Part shown: piece by piece, positions 1-10,827 of the stretch
Layout of the letters: each line of letters begins with the position of its first letter
Numbering within the stretch: the first letter of the stretch is position 1
NCBI GenBank assembly: GCA_022497155.1
Contig: MU385800.1
Span: forward strand, 1-64,000
Direction: 5' to 3'
DNA: 64,000 nt
DNA from: Whalleya microplaca
Lineage: Eukaryota > Ascomycota > Sordariomycetes > Xylariales > Xylariaceae
The notes under the pieces: generated by a model
What the model was told of the DNA's origin: nothing
Databases searched by the model: none
The model's input: only the letters and a program-made list of their open reading frames with translations
Made by a program: the position numbers and the translations under genes

Positions 1-136
1 ATAAATAATTTATATATATTTTATTAATATATATTTTTTATAATTATTTATATATATATTATATATATATTATTTTATATATATAAATTTTTTTTTAAAA
101 AAATTAAAAATATTTAAATAAATAAGTCGAAAAAAA

Positions 137-345
137 AAAATTTTTCCGGGCCGAAAAAATTTTTTGGCAGGTAGCGGGCGGCCCGGCAGCGTGGTCGACG
201 AGCTCGTATCGCGGCCGCCGGGCGGCTGGCGGGGTGGTTGTCGGGAGATGTACGTCGGGGCCGCGAAAAGTCGTGTAACGGGTCCGCGCGCTCGGGCCGC
301 CTCACCCAAAAATGGTCGTCGGGCTGCCCCGATCACCACGCTATA
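137..345. other. GC-rich island inside the AT-rich block
   Basis: About 200 bp of strongly GC-rich, CpG-rich sequence is bounded on both sides by poly-A/T tracts. Overlapping reading frames exist here (for example 164-421 on the plus strand), but none resembles a known protein. It may be a repeat end that escaped RIP, or a short structural-DNA remnant. No function is assigned. Confidence 0.5.
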
Positions 346-1373
346 TATCCTAGCGTTCACGCAGCTGAAAAATCAAAAAAAAAATAAAAATAAAAAAAAT
401 AAAAATACGCCTTACACTTGAATGCCTAACCTTTAGATTTGAAAAAAAAAAATTTTTACCTTAAAGACTTTAAGGTAATAAGTTAAATAGTTATAGCTAT
501 TAGTAGCAGCAGCTATAAGTTAAGTTAAGTAGCTATAGCTTATAGCTAATTAGCAGTAAGTTAAGTAATAATAAGTAATAATAAGTTAGCTAGCTATAAT
601 TAACCACGGCTTTTAATAAGTTAAATAGCTATAGCTATTAGTAATAATAAGTGGTTAAGTAATAATAAGTTAGCTAGCCATAGCTATTAGCAGCAGTAAG
701 TTAGGTTAGGTAACCTCTTTATAAGCCTCCTTAGCAACTAACAGCAGGTAATAACAGGTCAATAAGTGATAACAGGTTAGCAGGTAATAGCAAGTTAGCA
801 AGTAATAGCAGGTTAACAGGTGACAGCAGGTCAGCTAGCTATAGCTAGCAGCAGTAGGAGCAGCAGCAGCTAACAGCCTCCCTTATTACTAAAAGTAATA
901 TTTAAATAATAAAGTATATTAGGGTATAAAAAGGTATTATCCGATATTATTATTTATATAAATTATATACGTATTAATAGCTAGCTATATTTAGCTATAT
1001 ATTAAATATAATTAGCTTATTACTATTACTTATATAAAAATAAACAGGTTTATATGTAAAAATATACGGTCTAATATTTCTGGTATTATCGCGTTTTATA
1101 TTTCTAATATCTTAGTATATAAAAAAAAAAAAGAAAATTCGTAAATTGTAAGTAATAAATAACGTAAATATAATATAAATAAAAGCAGCTAGCTATCGAT
1201 TATATAACTTAGTTTAATTTATATAAAAAATAAGTAGCTATTAGACGAAATGAAATAAAATAGTTCGCGTATAATATATTAGATAAAAATAAAATAAGTC
1301 TAATAATAAATATACTTTAAGTAGCTATTGCTAGTAAATTTTATGCTTCCGTAACTTGTAGTATTTTAAAAAG

Positions 1374-1460
1374 GACTATTTTACTCGATTAATTAGAAGG
1401 CAAAAAAGTTAAGGCCTATCCGGGAAAGCTAAATATCTTAGGACAAGGTGTTAAGGTAAA
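1374..1460 (+). repeat. Diverged repeat, copy A
   Basis: It shares an ordered series of short words with 2233-2320: ACTATTTT, CTCGATTAATTA, AAAAAGTTAA, AAGCTAAAT and GGTAAA. This copy is the more GC-rich of the two (for example GGCCTATCCGGG against AGCTTATTTAAA), so it is the less mutated. Confidence 0.65.
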
Positions 1461-2232
1461 TCGAAAATAAGATATTAAATTAAAATAAGTGTATAATAGC
1501 TGCCAAAGCTATATATAACTATTTAGTAATATCTATTATTATCTATTATAAAAAAGTGAAGGAAATATAAGGGAAAAGGTCAGCTAAATATAGGTATGTG
1601 ATTTACTATAAAATGCCTTATAAAGTGCCTTATGGATATTTTATAAAGTGCCCTATGACGTGGCTCCAAGGGGCTTCTAGTGGCTTTTAAGCTGCTATTA
1701 ATACCCGTAATCCCCTGCCCCATTACAATATTATATTAATTAATTAATTATATAATATAATTACTTATAAGCTAATTAAAAGCTCGGATATTATTTTTAT
1801 TATTTAAATTTTACCTTTGTTTACTTTATAAGTTTAAATTATAGCATTATTTTATACATTATTTACTATATATTTTATAATTTTTTAATTTTTTAATTTT
1901 TTATACTATTAATTTTCTCGCATTTAACTTACTTTTATTAAAACTTATGTTTTTTTATATTTTCGTGTTATTATATTTTTATACTTTTTATATTTTATAT
2001 TTTTATATTTTTATATCTTTACATTACTAGTTTATTAATATATATTATAGGTTTTTTATAGGGTTTTTTATTAATTTATTTATTTTTAACATTACTTTTT
2101 TATTTTAAATAATCGTTTATTATTAGTTTTTTTAATTAGTGCTTTTTTTATAAGTTCGGTTAGTTTAATAGTTTTTAAAGGTTTAATTAAAGTTTTTTTC
2201 TTTTGGTTTTATTTTATTACTGCCTTTATTTA

Positions 2233-2320
2233 AACTATTTTTCTCGATTAATTAAAAAGGCGAAAAAGTTAAAGCTTATTTAAAAAAGCTAAATGTTTTA
2301 AAATAAAGTATCGGGGTAAA
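2233..2320 (+). repeat. Diverged repeat, copy B
   Basis: This is the partner of 1374-1460 in the same orientation. Most differences are G-to-A or C-to-T relative to copy A, consistent with heavier RIP. Confidence 0.65.
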
Positions 2321-2700
2321 AAAGGTATTATTTTATAGCTTAATTAATTAAAGGTAATTAAGGCGATAAAATAAAAAAGTTATTTATAATAGCGATTAAT
2401 TAAAAAGAGAGATATGTTTATTATTAGCGATAAAGCTATCCGAGCTATGTGTGTTTTATTTAAAAGTAAAAGAAAAAAATAAACGATATATATATATCAC
2501 GGCATACTAGCCCTATAATAATATTAACGAGTTTTTAAAAAGTGAGGCTAATAAAGCTATCATTTATTACTATAGCTTTAATATTATTTATTAAAAAAGC
2601 TTATATTAAAAAACTATTATAAAAATAAAAAAGGTGCTTAAAAATAAGCAAAGGCCGATTAAGTTTTCATAGTTTTTAATCCACCCTCGCAACATGCTAA

Positions 2701-3258
2701 TAAGAGGTAGCCTTTAATAATACACTTTGGTCCTGTTATAGCCATTTCGTTTAAGGAAAAATGACGTTAAATGCGAGAGATACATATACCCTGTATCTAA
2801 TACGTTCTGGATAGCTGAATATCCGTCGATTTACATACCCCGCAACTCCAAGCTCCAGCTGCCAGCTACCCCACCATCAAGAATCCTCGGGTCATCTTCT
2901 GATTGCACGTCCTAACATAAGGACCTTGAGGGATCAACTTTGTCTATACGATTGATTGCCAGCTTAGTAGCCAAACAACCCATCGGCTAATTATACGGGC
3001 CATAAATACCTCGAAGCCTACGCCCAAGTACCACGCATCCATACACGTCACGCCTGCAAGTACACCACTAGAGGAAATCGTCCCGAGCTGGTGACATTTG
3101 ACTAGACCACCATCGCACCCATACAAACCTACCTGTGCACACACGCCTTTCGCACCCTACAGACAAGATCTACATCACATAGTGACCTGCACCTCGCCCG
3201 AAATCATCGCTTTGCTACAAGACGCAACAGCAACAGTAGCAGCAGCAACAGCAGCAGC
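2701..3258 (+). promoter_or_regulatory. Upstream region of the E2 gene, with a CAR trinucleotide tract
   Basis: Base composition returns to normal at about 2700, where the AT-rich block ends. No gene is seen. A CAA/CAG/TAG tract at 3225-3257 abuts the start codon of the E2 gene at 3259, so it must lie in the 5' leader. Confidence 0.45.
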
Positions 3259-3995
3259 ATGTCAGCACCGTCCGGACCTAAGGCGTCGCCGGCGCAGACG
3301 ACTGGCGCCGCCCGCCTGTTGCAGAAACAGCTGAAGGAGATGCACACGTCTAAGGATCTGTCGGGCATCTCGGTGGGGCTGGTGAAGGAGAGCAACGTTT
3401 TCGAGTGGGAGGTCATGCTCATGATCAACGACGACTGCAAATATTACGGTGGTTTGTGCTTTTCCTATTCTTGCTTCTGCCTCATCCTATTCCCAACAGC
3501 ATCACCGTTGAATCCGTGCACCTAACTGGCTTCATCCCTACTACACCTAACCTTCAGATCTACGCCCGGTACCTATCTATTTCACACCGTACTTGCAATG
3601 GTATACTAACCCACCCCTCCGTCACCACAGGCGCCTACTTCCGCGCGCACCTGACCTTTCCGGCCGAGTACCCGCACCTGCCGCCGAAGCTCGTGTTCCA
3701 GACGCCGGTGCCGTTCCACCCGAACATCTACCCGAGCGGGGAGCTGTGCATCTCGATCCTGCACCCGCCCGAGGACGACGCGTACGGGTACGAGAGCGCG
3801 GCCGAGCGCTGGAGCCCCGTGCAGACGCCCGAGACCATCCTGCTCAGCGTCCTGAGCCTCTTCAGCGAGCCCAACGACGAGAGCCCCGCCAACCTGGACG
3901 CCGCGAAGCTGCTGCGGGCCGAGCGTGAGGGCGGACCCAAGGAGTTCCGGAAGAGGGTCCGGCAGTGCGTGAGGGAGAGCTTGGGCGAGGACTGA
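3259..3995 (+). CDS. ubc15: Ubiquitin-conjugating enzyme E2, Ubc15/UBE2G1 type
   Basis: This E2 enzyme accepts ubiquitin from E1 as a thioester and passes it to substrates with an E3. Exons are 3259-3451 and 3631-3995, giving 185 aa. The 179-nt phase-1 intron has a GTTTGT donor, a TACTAAC branch site at 3603-3609 and a CAG acceptor; it joins the codons so that KYYGG runs into [10 protein letters not shown]. The UBC fold is complete. HPN is at residues 94-96 and the active-site Cys is Cys104 in [10 protein letters not shown]. The acidic loop insertion ([10 protein letters not shown], 111-120) after the Cys is the hallmark of the Ubc7/UBE2G group. YGYE followed by ERWSPVQT favours the Ubc15/UBE2G1 branch over Ubc7/UBE2G2. 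The N-terminus carries a short extension of about 16 residues. The downstream ALG1 gene is convergent, with 378 bp between the two coding ends. Confidence 0.95.
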
Positions 3996-4373
3996 TAGGC
4001 GTCCGAGGGGACTGGATGGATGGGGAGGGAAGGGGAATGGAGGAGGACGTCGAGCTGCTAAGTAGGTACGTAGACGGGCGTGACGAATGCATGAAGTTTG
4101 ACGCATAAGGGCACCATGGCGTTTTTGTGTTTTTGCAACCTTTTTTGGATTCAAGGACGGCAGGCAGGGTAGTGAGCATTGGAGTCTGCATGAAAGTCTT
4201 CGTTAGATGAATGGTGTCCTTTCGGACTCCGGATGGGTGGATTTAGGAGTGTATATAGGCGTTCAACGGACAATAGCATTCATCCACAACTGCACATCCG
4301 TGCTCGAATCATATCAACTTCTTGATTACCTACCTAGCCCATCAAATATGAATTATTTCCTCTCTGCATTGCG

Positions 4374-5845
4374 TCAGTCGATGAGTCCAAAGACGCGGCC
4401 GAGAACCCGATCCCACTCCTCATCCCACCGCAGCTCACTCTCCTTCCGCGCGCCCCTGCGCAAAGTCCGCAGTTCGTCCGCCCCTTTCTCGCCGAACAGC
4501 CTCCGCAGGATCGCCGCCAGCTCGTCCGCCGTCTCGAACCCGCACCCGTTGACGCCCTCCTCGACCAGCTCGCCGAAGCTCTCGTAGCCCGCGTACGCGG
4601 CGACGGGCAGCCCGGACCCGAACATGTCGACGACCTTCATGGGCAGGTCGACGCCCGAGCTCGACATGTGCAGGCAGACGCCGAGGTCCGCGCAACGGAG
4701 CAGCCGCGCGTAGTCCTCGATCGCGAGCCAGGCCGTTCGCACGCGGACGTTGGGCAGCTTGCCCGCCGCTTGCAGGTCCCGGATGCGCGCCTCGTAGTGC
4801 GCCTTCTGCGGGCCCTTGCCGGTGATGATGGCGAGGAGGGGCTGCGCCGCGGATGCATTGGCGTAGGTGACGAGCGCGTCGAGGAGCAGCGAGAAGTCCT
4901 CGTCGGGCGTCCAGGAGGTGCTACTGACGATCAGCCGCGTCTCGCCGGCCATGATGTTGGCGGCGACGTCCCGGGTCTCCGTGAGCCTCTCGAGGAAGGC
5001 CCGGCGGTCCGGCGGCGAGTCCAGGGGCTGAAAGATCGCGGCCGGGCGGTCGTGCAGCGTTAGGATGGGCGACTTGATGCTGTAGGGCGGCTCCTGCAAC
5101 TGCCGCTTCATGGCGTGGGTCACGGTGATGCTGGCAGTCGGCGCTGCCTGGCCCAGGGCGATTTCATAGGCTTTGGCGATTTCCACGAACGGATGGTTGC
5201 GGCCTTTGGTTCCCGCTAGGATCGTCCAGCCGTAGTTATGCCAGTCGATCATAAGATGGGTGTTGCGCAGGATGGAAATTACAAGAGCAATGGCCAGAGT
5301 TGGGATTGAGGGAGGGTTCTACGATGTGTGTTAGTAAAAGGGGGTATAATGAAAAAGGGGTAGAAGGGGTAATACCTGGACCAACAGCCATCTTGCAGGC
5401 GGTGTCTGATAGCCCAGAACCCGAATGAGAGTCCAGACCTGCCACAGCACTTTGAGAGGACCAGATAAAATGAAAGGAAGCGCCTTCAAAAAAGCAGGGG
5501 GGAGTGACAAAGGGTATATCTTTACCCGCGGATTGGCAAGAAGATCTGGATGAGGGGGCGATTCTGTAGAGCCGGTCAGAATAACGTCTTGATGAGGGAG
5601 AGCGCATACGTACCATGGTAGCCAATAAGATCAACCCTGCCCCCGTGTCTTGCAACACTCAAAGCATGATACTGCATTCGCGGGCTGCGTCCTATATCCC
5701 CGAGCACCAGGATCTGAACAGAGACGGACTCCTTGCTCGCGGGAGAGTGCTTGACGTATCGCGAGGGAAGCATTGTCAATGTCACGGCAAGGCCTATTAG
5801 TAAGCCTAGTAATGTCGACCCCAGTAGTATAGTAAGATATGGCAT
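4374..5845 (-). CDS. ALG1: Chitobiosyldiphosphodolichol beta-mannosyltransferase (Alg1)
   Basis: Alg1 adds the first mannose from GDP-mannose to GlcNAc2-PP-dolichol on the cytosolic face of the ER, an essential step of N-glycan precursor synthesis. Exons are 5614-5845, 5376-5563 and 4374-5318; the introns are 50 and 57 nt with GT-AG ends. The product is 454 aa, close to yeast Alg1 (449). An N-terminal membrane anchor lies at about residues 3-25. The family motif [11 protein letters not shown] starts at residue 48. Exon 2 supplies the [10 protein letters not shown] helix, and exon 3 opens with NPPSIPTLA and then [10 protein letters not shown]. The C-terminal GT-B donor-binding part includes [19 protein letters not shown]. 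Third codon positions are very GC-rich. Start chosen as the ATG before the membrane anchor. Confidence 0.97.
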
Positions 5846-7244
5846 TTTGGAATGTTGGGGGAAGAGGCTTCTAGTATGGCGATGAGATAAGGTGCGGAGT
5901 AATGAACCTGTCCAGCTCGAGAGTCGAGGGTGGTAATTGGGCTATGATGGCCGGCTAATCATATTCGATCACCTGTCCTCTAGAATGGGATTTCCATGGG
6001 GTACAGGGAAGTTCACAAGTGAGCTATGCTATGACCTGGATGCACCACAATTGAGGGCTGACAATAGTCTCTTGTATAGTTCAAGTGTAAGTGAGAGAGG
6101 CGAGAGGCGAGAGGCTGCACGCGAAGCTGAATATCGAGTTATGAGAGTACCTAGGTACTGGGTTGATGTGGGGGTCAAGTGAAGTGGCTTTTGAGTTCTG
6201 ACCACTATGGTAACTCATGTATGCGCTTAACAGGATGATTAATAATGAAGGCCAAAGCACTTATGTCACTACAAGGTATTGATTAGCCTTATCCTAGGTA
6301 GCAAGTAAAGTCATTTGCAACTAAACGGTATAAATCGTTCCTTTCACCAAGACCTGAAAGATTTATGGTCAGTATTCAAGCCCTCACAAGTCAGTAATGA
6401 GACAAATCCAAACAAAGTTAATTATGCAAATAGATGAATACTATGTCAACTACCTAGTTCAATTGGTGTGCATTTGGGACCTGCAGCAGTGTTATTGAAC
6501 TGTTCGATACAGCATACAAGAAGCGAGCCAATAAGCGATTTATTACTGTACGCATATGTATGTATATATCATCCCCTGCTAAGGCAGTTGGGTGGGTGAT
6601 CGGCGGGTCACTTTTTAGTGCCTGCTGATACGAGTTTAGTGCGGTAGGTTGAGTGCATACATATGTACTCTGCATGTACATACCTGTCTGTGAGATAAGC
6701 TGTGCTGGTTGGATGACAAGAGCGGAAAGAGCAACAGTAATAATTTGGAGACCGCATTCATCAGAGACATTGATTTTCTTAGGGAAGAGGCGGGGGACAA
6801 CATTGCGGATTCTCGGCTCTTTCCACTCCATCGCTACTGCAACTCGTGTTGTTTTTAGCCCTTCCATTCTTTTTATTATCTGTTTTGTCTGTTTTAAATA
6901 ATTGTAGATTAGACCCGACTTTTTTTTTTTGTCTCGCCTTCAAACCATCCCTTGCCGTCTGTCCCCAATCAACTGTGGTCTCATAGACAACTCCATTCTG
7001 TCCATCTTTTGCCCAATCCGGACGACATCTTACGTACAGCACTGTATCGCATACGGGGTAAATTCATCCGCCTCGACCCCAATCTGTACCTCAATCTTGA
7101 TCTCTACTTACTGTGTAGAGAGAGAAGAAGAAATAAATTGGTCAATTGGCAATCCTACACTTCAACCACATGCTATAGAGCTTGAGACGACGGGGTCTTT
7201 TCGACGCCGACAGCCTCATCACAAACACCACGTCAAACGCGACC
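5846..7244. other. Divergent intergenic region (ALG1 / zinc transporter)
   Basis: These 1.4 kb separate the divergent starts of ALG1 and the zinc transporter. Small open frames (such as 6454-6867 on minus) show no recognisable protein. The distal part near 6900-7240 is pyrimidine-rich and is probably the transporter promoter and 5' leader. Confidence 0.5.
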
Positions 7245-9022
7245 ATGGCCTCTTCGTATGCCCTCCCGCAGCCGCCTTTACCACACAGCCATAGCCATGG
7301 CCACGGCCACAGTCACGGCCATTCGCATTCACACTCACATTCACACTCACACTCGCACTCACACTCGCACTCGCCGCCATCATTTGGTCACTCGAGATCA
7401 TCTCGCTCTCTTCAACAAGCCTATAACCAATCCCAGAGTCAGGGCCTCAGCTATGGCCATGATCACAGCAGCGACGAAGAGACCCAGGCGCAAGCCCGCC
7501 AGAACCTGAATCAATACCGGGCGAACTCGTTGATACCCTTACAAAGCAGCGCCCTACAAAGGCGCGAAAACCGCCCGTCTCCCCTAAGCAAGAACACCGA
7601 AGAGCTTCCCAGTCCCGAACCGAAAGCGAAGGTAGATGCTGCGCCCAAGACTCCCGTCTACACACCACCTACTGCCCACGCGCACGATCATCATCACTAT
7701 GCTCATGCACTGGCCTGCTCCAGGTTTACGGCATTGCTGCTCCCCTACACGTCCAAGTGGCCCTTGATCCATGCTATCATGACGGAGAAGGACTCGCGTC
7801 GCATCTTCTATTTCATGGGGTATGTAGTCGTCCAACTTATCATCTATATGCTCTACTTACTAACGACCCATCTTGTCAGGGTAAACTTCTCATTCATGAC
7901 TATTCAAGCTGTTTATGGGTACCTCACCGACTCCTTGGGACTACTTAGCGATAGTATACACATGTTCTTCGATTGTGTAGCTTTGGCGGTGGGTCTTTTC
8001 GCTGCGGTCATGAGTAAATGGCCTCCGAGCGAGAGATTCCCTTACGGCTTCGGCAAAGTAGAAACGCTGAGTGGGTTTGCAAATGGTGTCTTTTTGATGT
8101 GTGTGGGCTACTCCGCTCGTCAGACCAAATCAACTAACCTGTTTTCAGACTCATTAGCCTTGAGATTATGTTCGAGGGATTCGAGCGACTACTAGAGGGA
8201 AGAGAGACTAAGAGACTTAGGGAGCTTTTCATCGTCAGCACCTTGGGATTAATCGTCAATCTCCTGGGTATTTTTGCTTTTGGTTCCCACGGCCATCACC
8301 ATGGGCACAGTCATGGGCACGACCACTCGCACAACCATGGACACGCTCACAGCCACGACCATAGTCATGCACATGGACATGATCACGATCACGATCACGA
8401 TCACGGTCACGACCACGAACATGACCATGACCATGACCATGACCATGACTGTGACTCGCATGAGAAACATGAGCATAGCCATGCTCATTCCGGCCATGGC
8501 CATGATAACGAAAATATGCATGGCATCTACTTGCATATTCTGGCAGACACGCTTGGGAGTGCCTCGGTCATTCTGTCAACAGTTTTGACCTACCTAATCC
8601 CATGGTCCGGTTGGGATCCACTTGCATCTTTCCTGATCGCGTATCTCATCCTGATAACCGCAACGCCTCTCGTGAAGTCGTCGGCTCAACGCTTGTTGCT
8701 CACCGTTCCTGCGGATACGGAATACAACCTCCGTAACACGCTATCGGAGATCACGAACCAGCGGGGCGTCGCCTCTTATGCAGTACCGAAGTTCTGGATC
8801 GATGACGGGTCGGGTAACGAGCCCGGGGGCAAGATATTGGGGGTGATGCACGTGGCGGCAGTTCGAGGCGCAGATCTGGAGGAGGTTCGAGAAAGGGTCC
8901 AGAATTACCTTGCCAAGCACGGGATCAACCTTACAATCCAGATGGAGAGAGAAGGCGATACAACGTGCTGGTGTGGAATGGGACGACTTCACCTCACGTC
9001 CAAGGGCTCAGGGAGTCTTTGA
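7245..9022 (+). CDS. Zinc transporter of the cation diffusion facilitator family (Msc2/ZnT7-like)
   Basis: It is predicted to move Zn2+ from cytosol into the secretory pathway lumen (ER/Golgi). Exons are 7245-7819, 7880-8098 and 8149-9022 (introns 60 and 50 nt), giving 555 aa. A His/Ser/Gly-rich segment (about residues 13-45) opens a long disordered N-terminus. The CDF core follows: [15 protein letters not shown] gives the HxxxD metal site of TM2, then [14 protein letters not shown], and [10 protein letters not shown] gives the TM5 HxxxD site. Between TM4 and TM5 lies a very long His/Asp-rich loop (roughly 8290-8510). The HxxxD pair is the Zn-preferring arrangement of ZnT/Msc2 proteins. Yeast Msc2 has many extra N-terminal membrane segments that are missing here, so the length is closer to ZnT7. 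The ATG at 7245 has a good context (CGACCATGGCC); an in-frame upstream extension to 7182 has no ATG. Confidence 0.92.
7288..7375 (+). repeat. CAC/CAT-TCN tandem coding repeat (His-Ser/His-Gly)
   Basis: This is a simple hexanucleotide-like repeat (CACTCA, CACTCG, CATTCA, CACGGC) inside exon 1 of the zinc transporter. It encodes alternating His-Ser and His-Gly. It is a cytosolic metal-buffering segment by family analogy and a likely length-variable microsatellite. Confidence 0.8.
8290..8510 (+). repeat. GAYCAY tandem coding repeat (His-Asp/His-Gly loop)
   Basis: Within exon 3 of the zinc transporter, near-perfect GATCAC and GACCAT hexamers encode (His-Asp)n flanked by His-Gly and His-Ser pairs. 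Position between TM4 and TM5 matches the metal-binding loop of ZnT proteins. Confidence 0.85.
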
Positions 9023-10827
9023 GAGTGTGCGTGCACAATGGGTGGATGGACTTGGTTTCTTCTAACTGGCTATTGCAAGTGTTCGATGCGGACCGTGTCA
9101 TGCGATGAGTGTGCTCATTGCAATGGTACTTGCTACGAAGCACCTGAGGGCCAATGGTATTTGCGCCCGTTGGACAAGGTTAATGTTTTGGTGAAGAAAA
9201 TATATCCAACGTAGTGGCTTAAACGCATGAGATGAAATGGAGAGATGGGGAACGATGATACCACCGGCTTGACTTTACGTTCTGTTCTGTATATACTTCT
9301 CGGATAGACAGCACACACGGATACACACACACACTTATACTTACACATACACACATATATACCAAACCGAGATGGATGTTATAAAAGCTTACTAAAGGGT
9401 TGTCTATTGCTCAATGAAGTTTGGTTTGTTTCGAATAATTTACACGATGTGCGAGATTTCCAGAGGGCATCGGGTTGTTTGGCATATGATTATGACGTAC
9501 GGAATGTGGTACGTACTCTCGTCCCATCTATCCGGGACGACGTGCGGAGGGTGGTGGGCGGCTTGTGCCGGATTTGTATGCGTCCGGTGTTCTAGTGGTC
9601 GGGCATGGCAGTAGGGGTGTTCCTTGACGTATTGTAGCTGACATATGTAACCTACCTAGAGGATGAGATAACTTTTGTTACACGGACGCGCTCGTCTTAG
9701 ATGCTAACAGGTTACCTGGAACCTAATGAAAGTGTGATATTACAAGTAGTTGACATAAGTTGGCCGTGGTCAGAATTGCCTCTCAACCAGTAACAATAGG
9801 AGTGACAATAGTCTCAACAGATAAAAAAGTCTCGAGTTCGACTATACTGCGTACATATCCGAAGGGCATTTTAGGCTAGAGCTCTGGGCATACCTAGTTT
9901 ACCTAATAACTGCTGGACATGAGTCTCGTGATTCTGGCCCTCTCCGCTATGCCGAGCCGGCCGAGGCTGTTTGTATATCCCTCTGTAAGATATATATAGG
10001 TAATTGAGTTACTAATGAGGGCAAATATTTAGAGACGAATAAATCGCAACCTTCCGAATGTTTCGTTCGGAGGATACCCAAACTGTAAAATCGGATCTGA
10101 TACATAACAGAATTGGGACGAAGCAGCCGAAGTACCTAGATGCAAGCGGATTTATACTGTACTTATTAGATACTATAGCTATACTGTATAGGTTAGTCGG
10201 TTGAGACCAGCTCCAGTTTTTTACCGAGGCTCAACAGCGCTGACGCCGTCGCATTGCCGAACAGCGGCGTTGCCTACATACCTCGACCTACCTAGGTATT
10301 CATGTAGCTGCCAGGTAGGTAATGCATCCCAGCTGTCTTCCAAGACTATATACACAACAAACCTGCGGTACACATACCAACACCCATACACACATCCATA
10401 CACACATCCATACGTACAGTCTGCCACGCTTCGGCTGTTCCGCCCTTGATTCCCTCCACGTCTACGGACTTCCGCTCGGTTGGATCAAGAGTCTTTCGGA
10501 ACTGGGACAGCTCGACTTACCAGTTACCCTCACTCACTCGAGGGTTGACAGACGGATCGACTGCGATTCCTGCGTTGGGTTAGCTAGACGAGAGACGGAC
10601 GAACGCTAGTCGATACCCCGCGGAGCTCTGACAGCCCTAATAAAAGTCAGCTTCTAGCTTTCTACGCTGTGTCGTGCGCATTGCGCAGTTCCCATCCATC
10701 CTCCCTCTACAATCCTCGAACAACCTCTCTCTCTAGACCCTTGTACTTTCACTCTCACTCCCACACGTCCGTGCAACACACGCACATACACACACCCAGC
10801 CAGTCAGCCAGCCAGCCAACCGACACC
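9023..10827. other. Intergenic region upstream of the carnitine carrier
   Basis: No gene is recognised in these 1.8 kb. It holds CA-rich microsatellites (about 9308-9358 and 10378-10412), a palindromic TACCTAGGTA-type word near 10290 and a pyrimidine/CA-rich leader with CCAG-type repeats (10797-10820) just before the ATG at 10828. Confidence 0.5.

Larger units (their letters stand above)
1..2700. repeat. AT-rich, RIP-like degenerate repeat block
   Basis: Apart from a GC-rich island near its start, this stretch is very AT-rich, dominated by runs of A/T and TA-rich words such as TTATAGC, TAATAATAAG and AGCTATAGC. Stops occur in all frames, so no open coding sequence is present. Two diverged copies of one sequence (about 1374-1460 and 2233-2320) differ largely by G-to-A and C-to-T changes. 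This is the pattern expected of repeat-induced point mutation in Pezizomycotina. I read it as a mutated transposon or nested repeats. The original element family cannot be named by eye. Confidence 0.75.

Noticed and set aside
3452..3630. A small extra exon within the E2 intron (AG at 3500, GT near 3570)
   Set aside because: The candidate exon meets a stop in the required frame, and the family has no residues between YYGG and AYFRAH.
3606..4154. 182-aa minus-strand frame opposite the E2 gene
   Set aside because: It is the mirror of a GC-rich coding exon, low in complexity and Arg/Pro-rich; the plus strand encodes a clear E2 enzyme.
7288..7375. Regularly spaced repeat considered as a CRISPR-like array
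   Set aside because: It is a coding microsatellite in frame with a transporter; there are no spacers.
8249..8588. Met/Val- and Met/Thr-rich frames over the His-Asp repeat
   Set aside because: Other-frame readings of the GAYCAY microsatellite, not genes.
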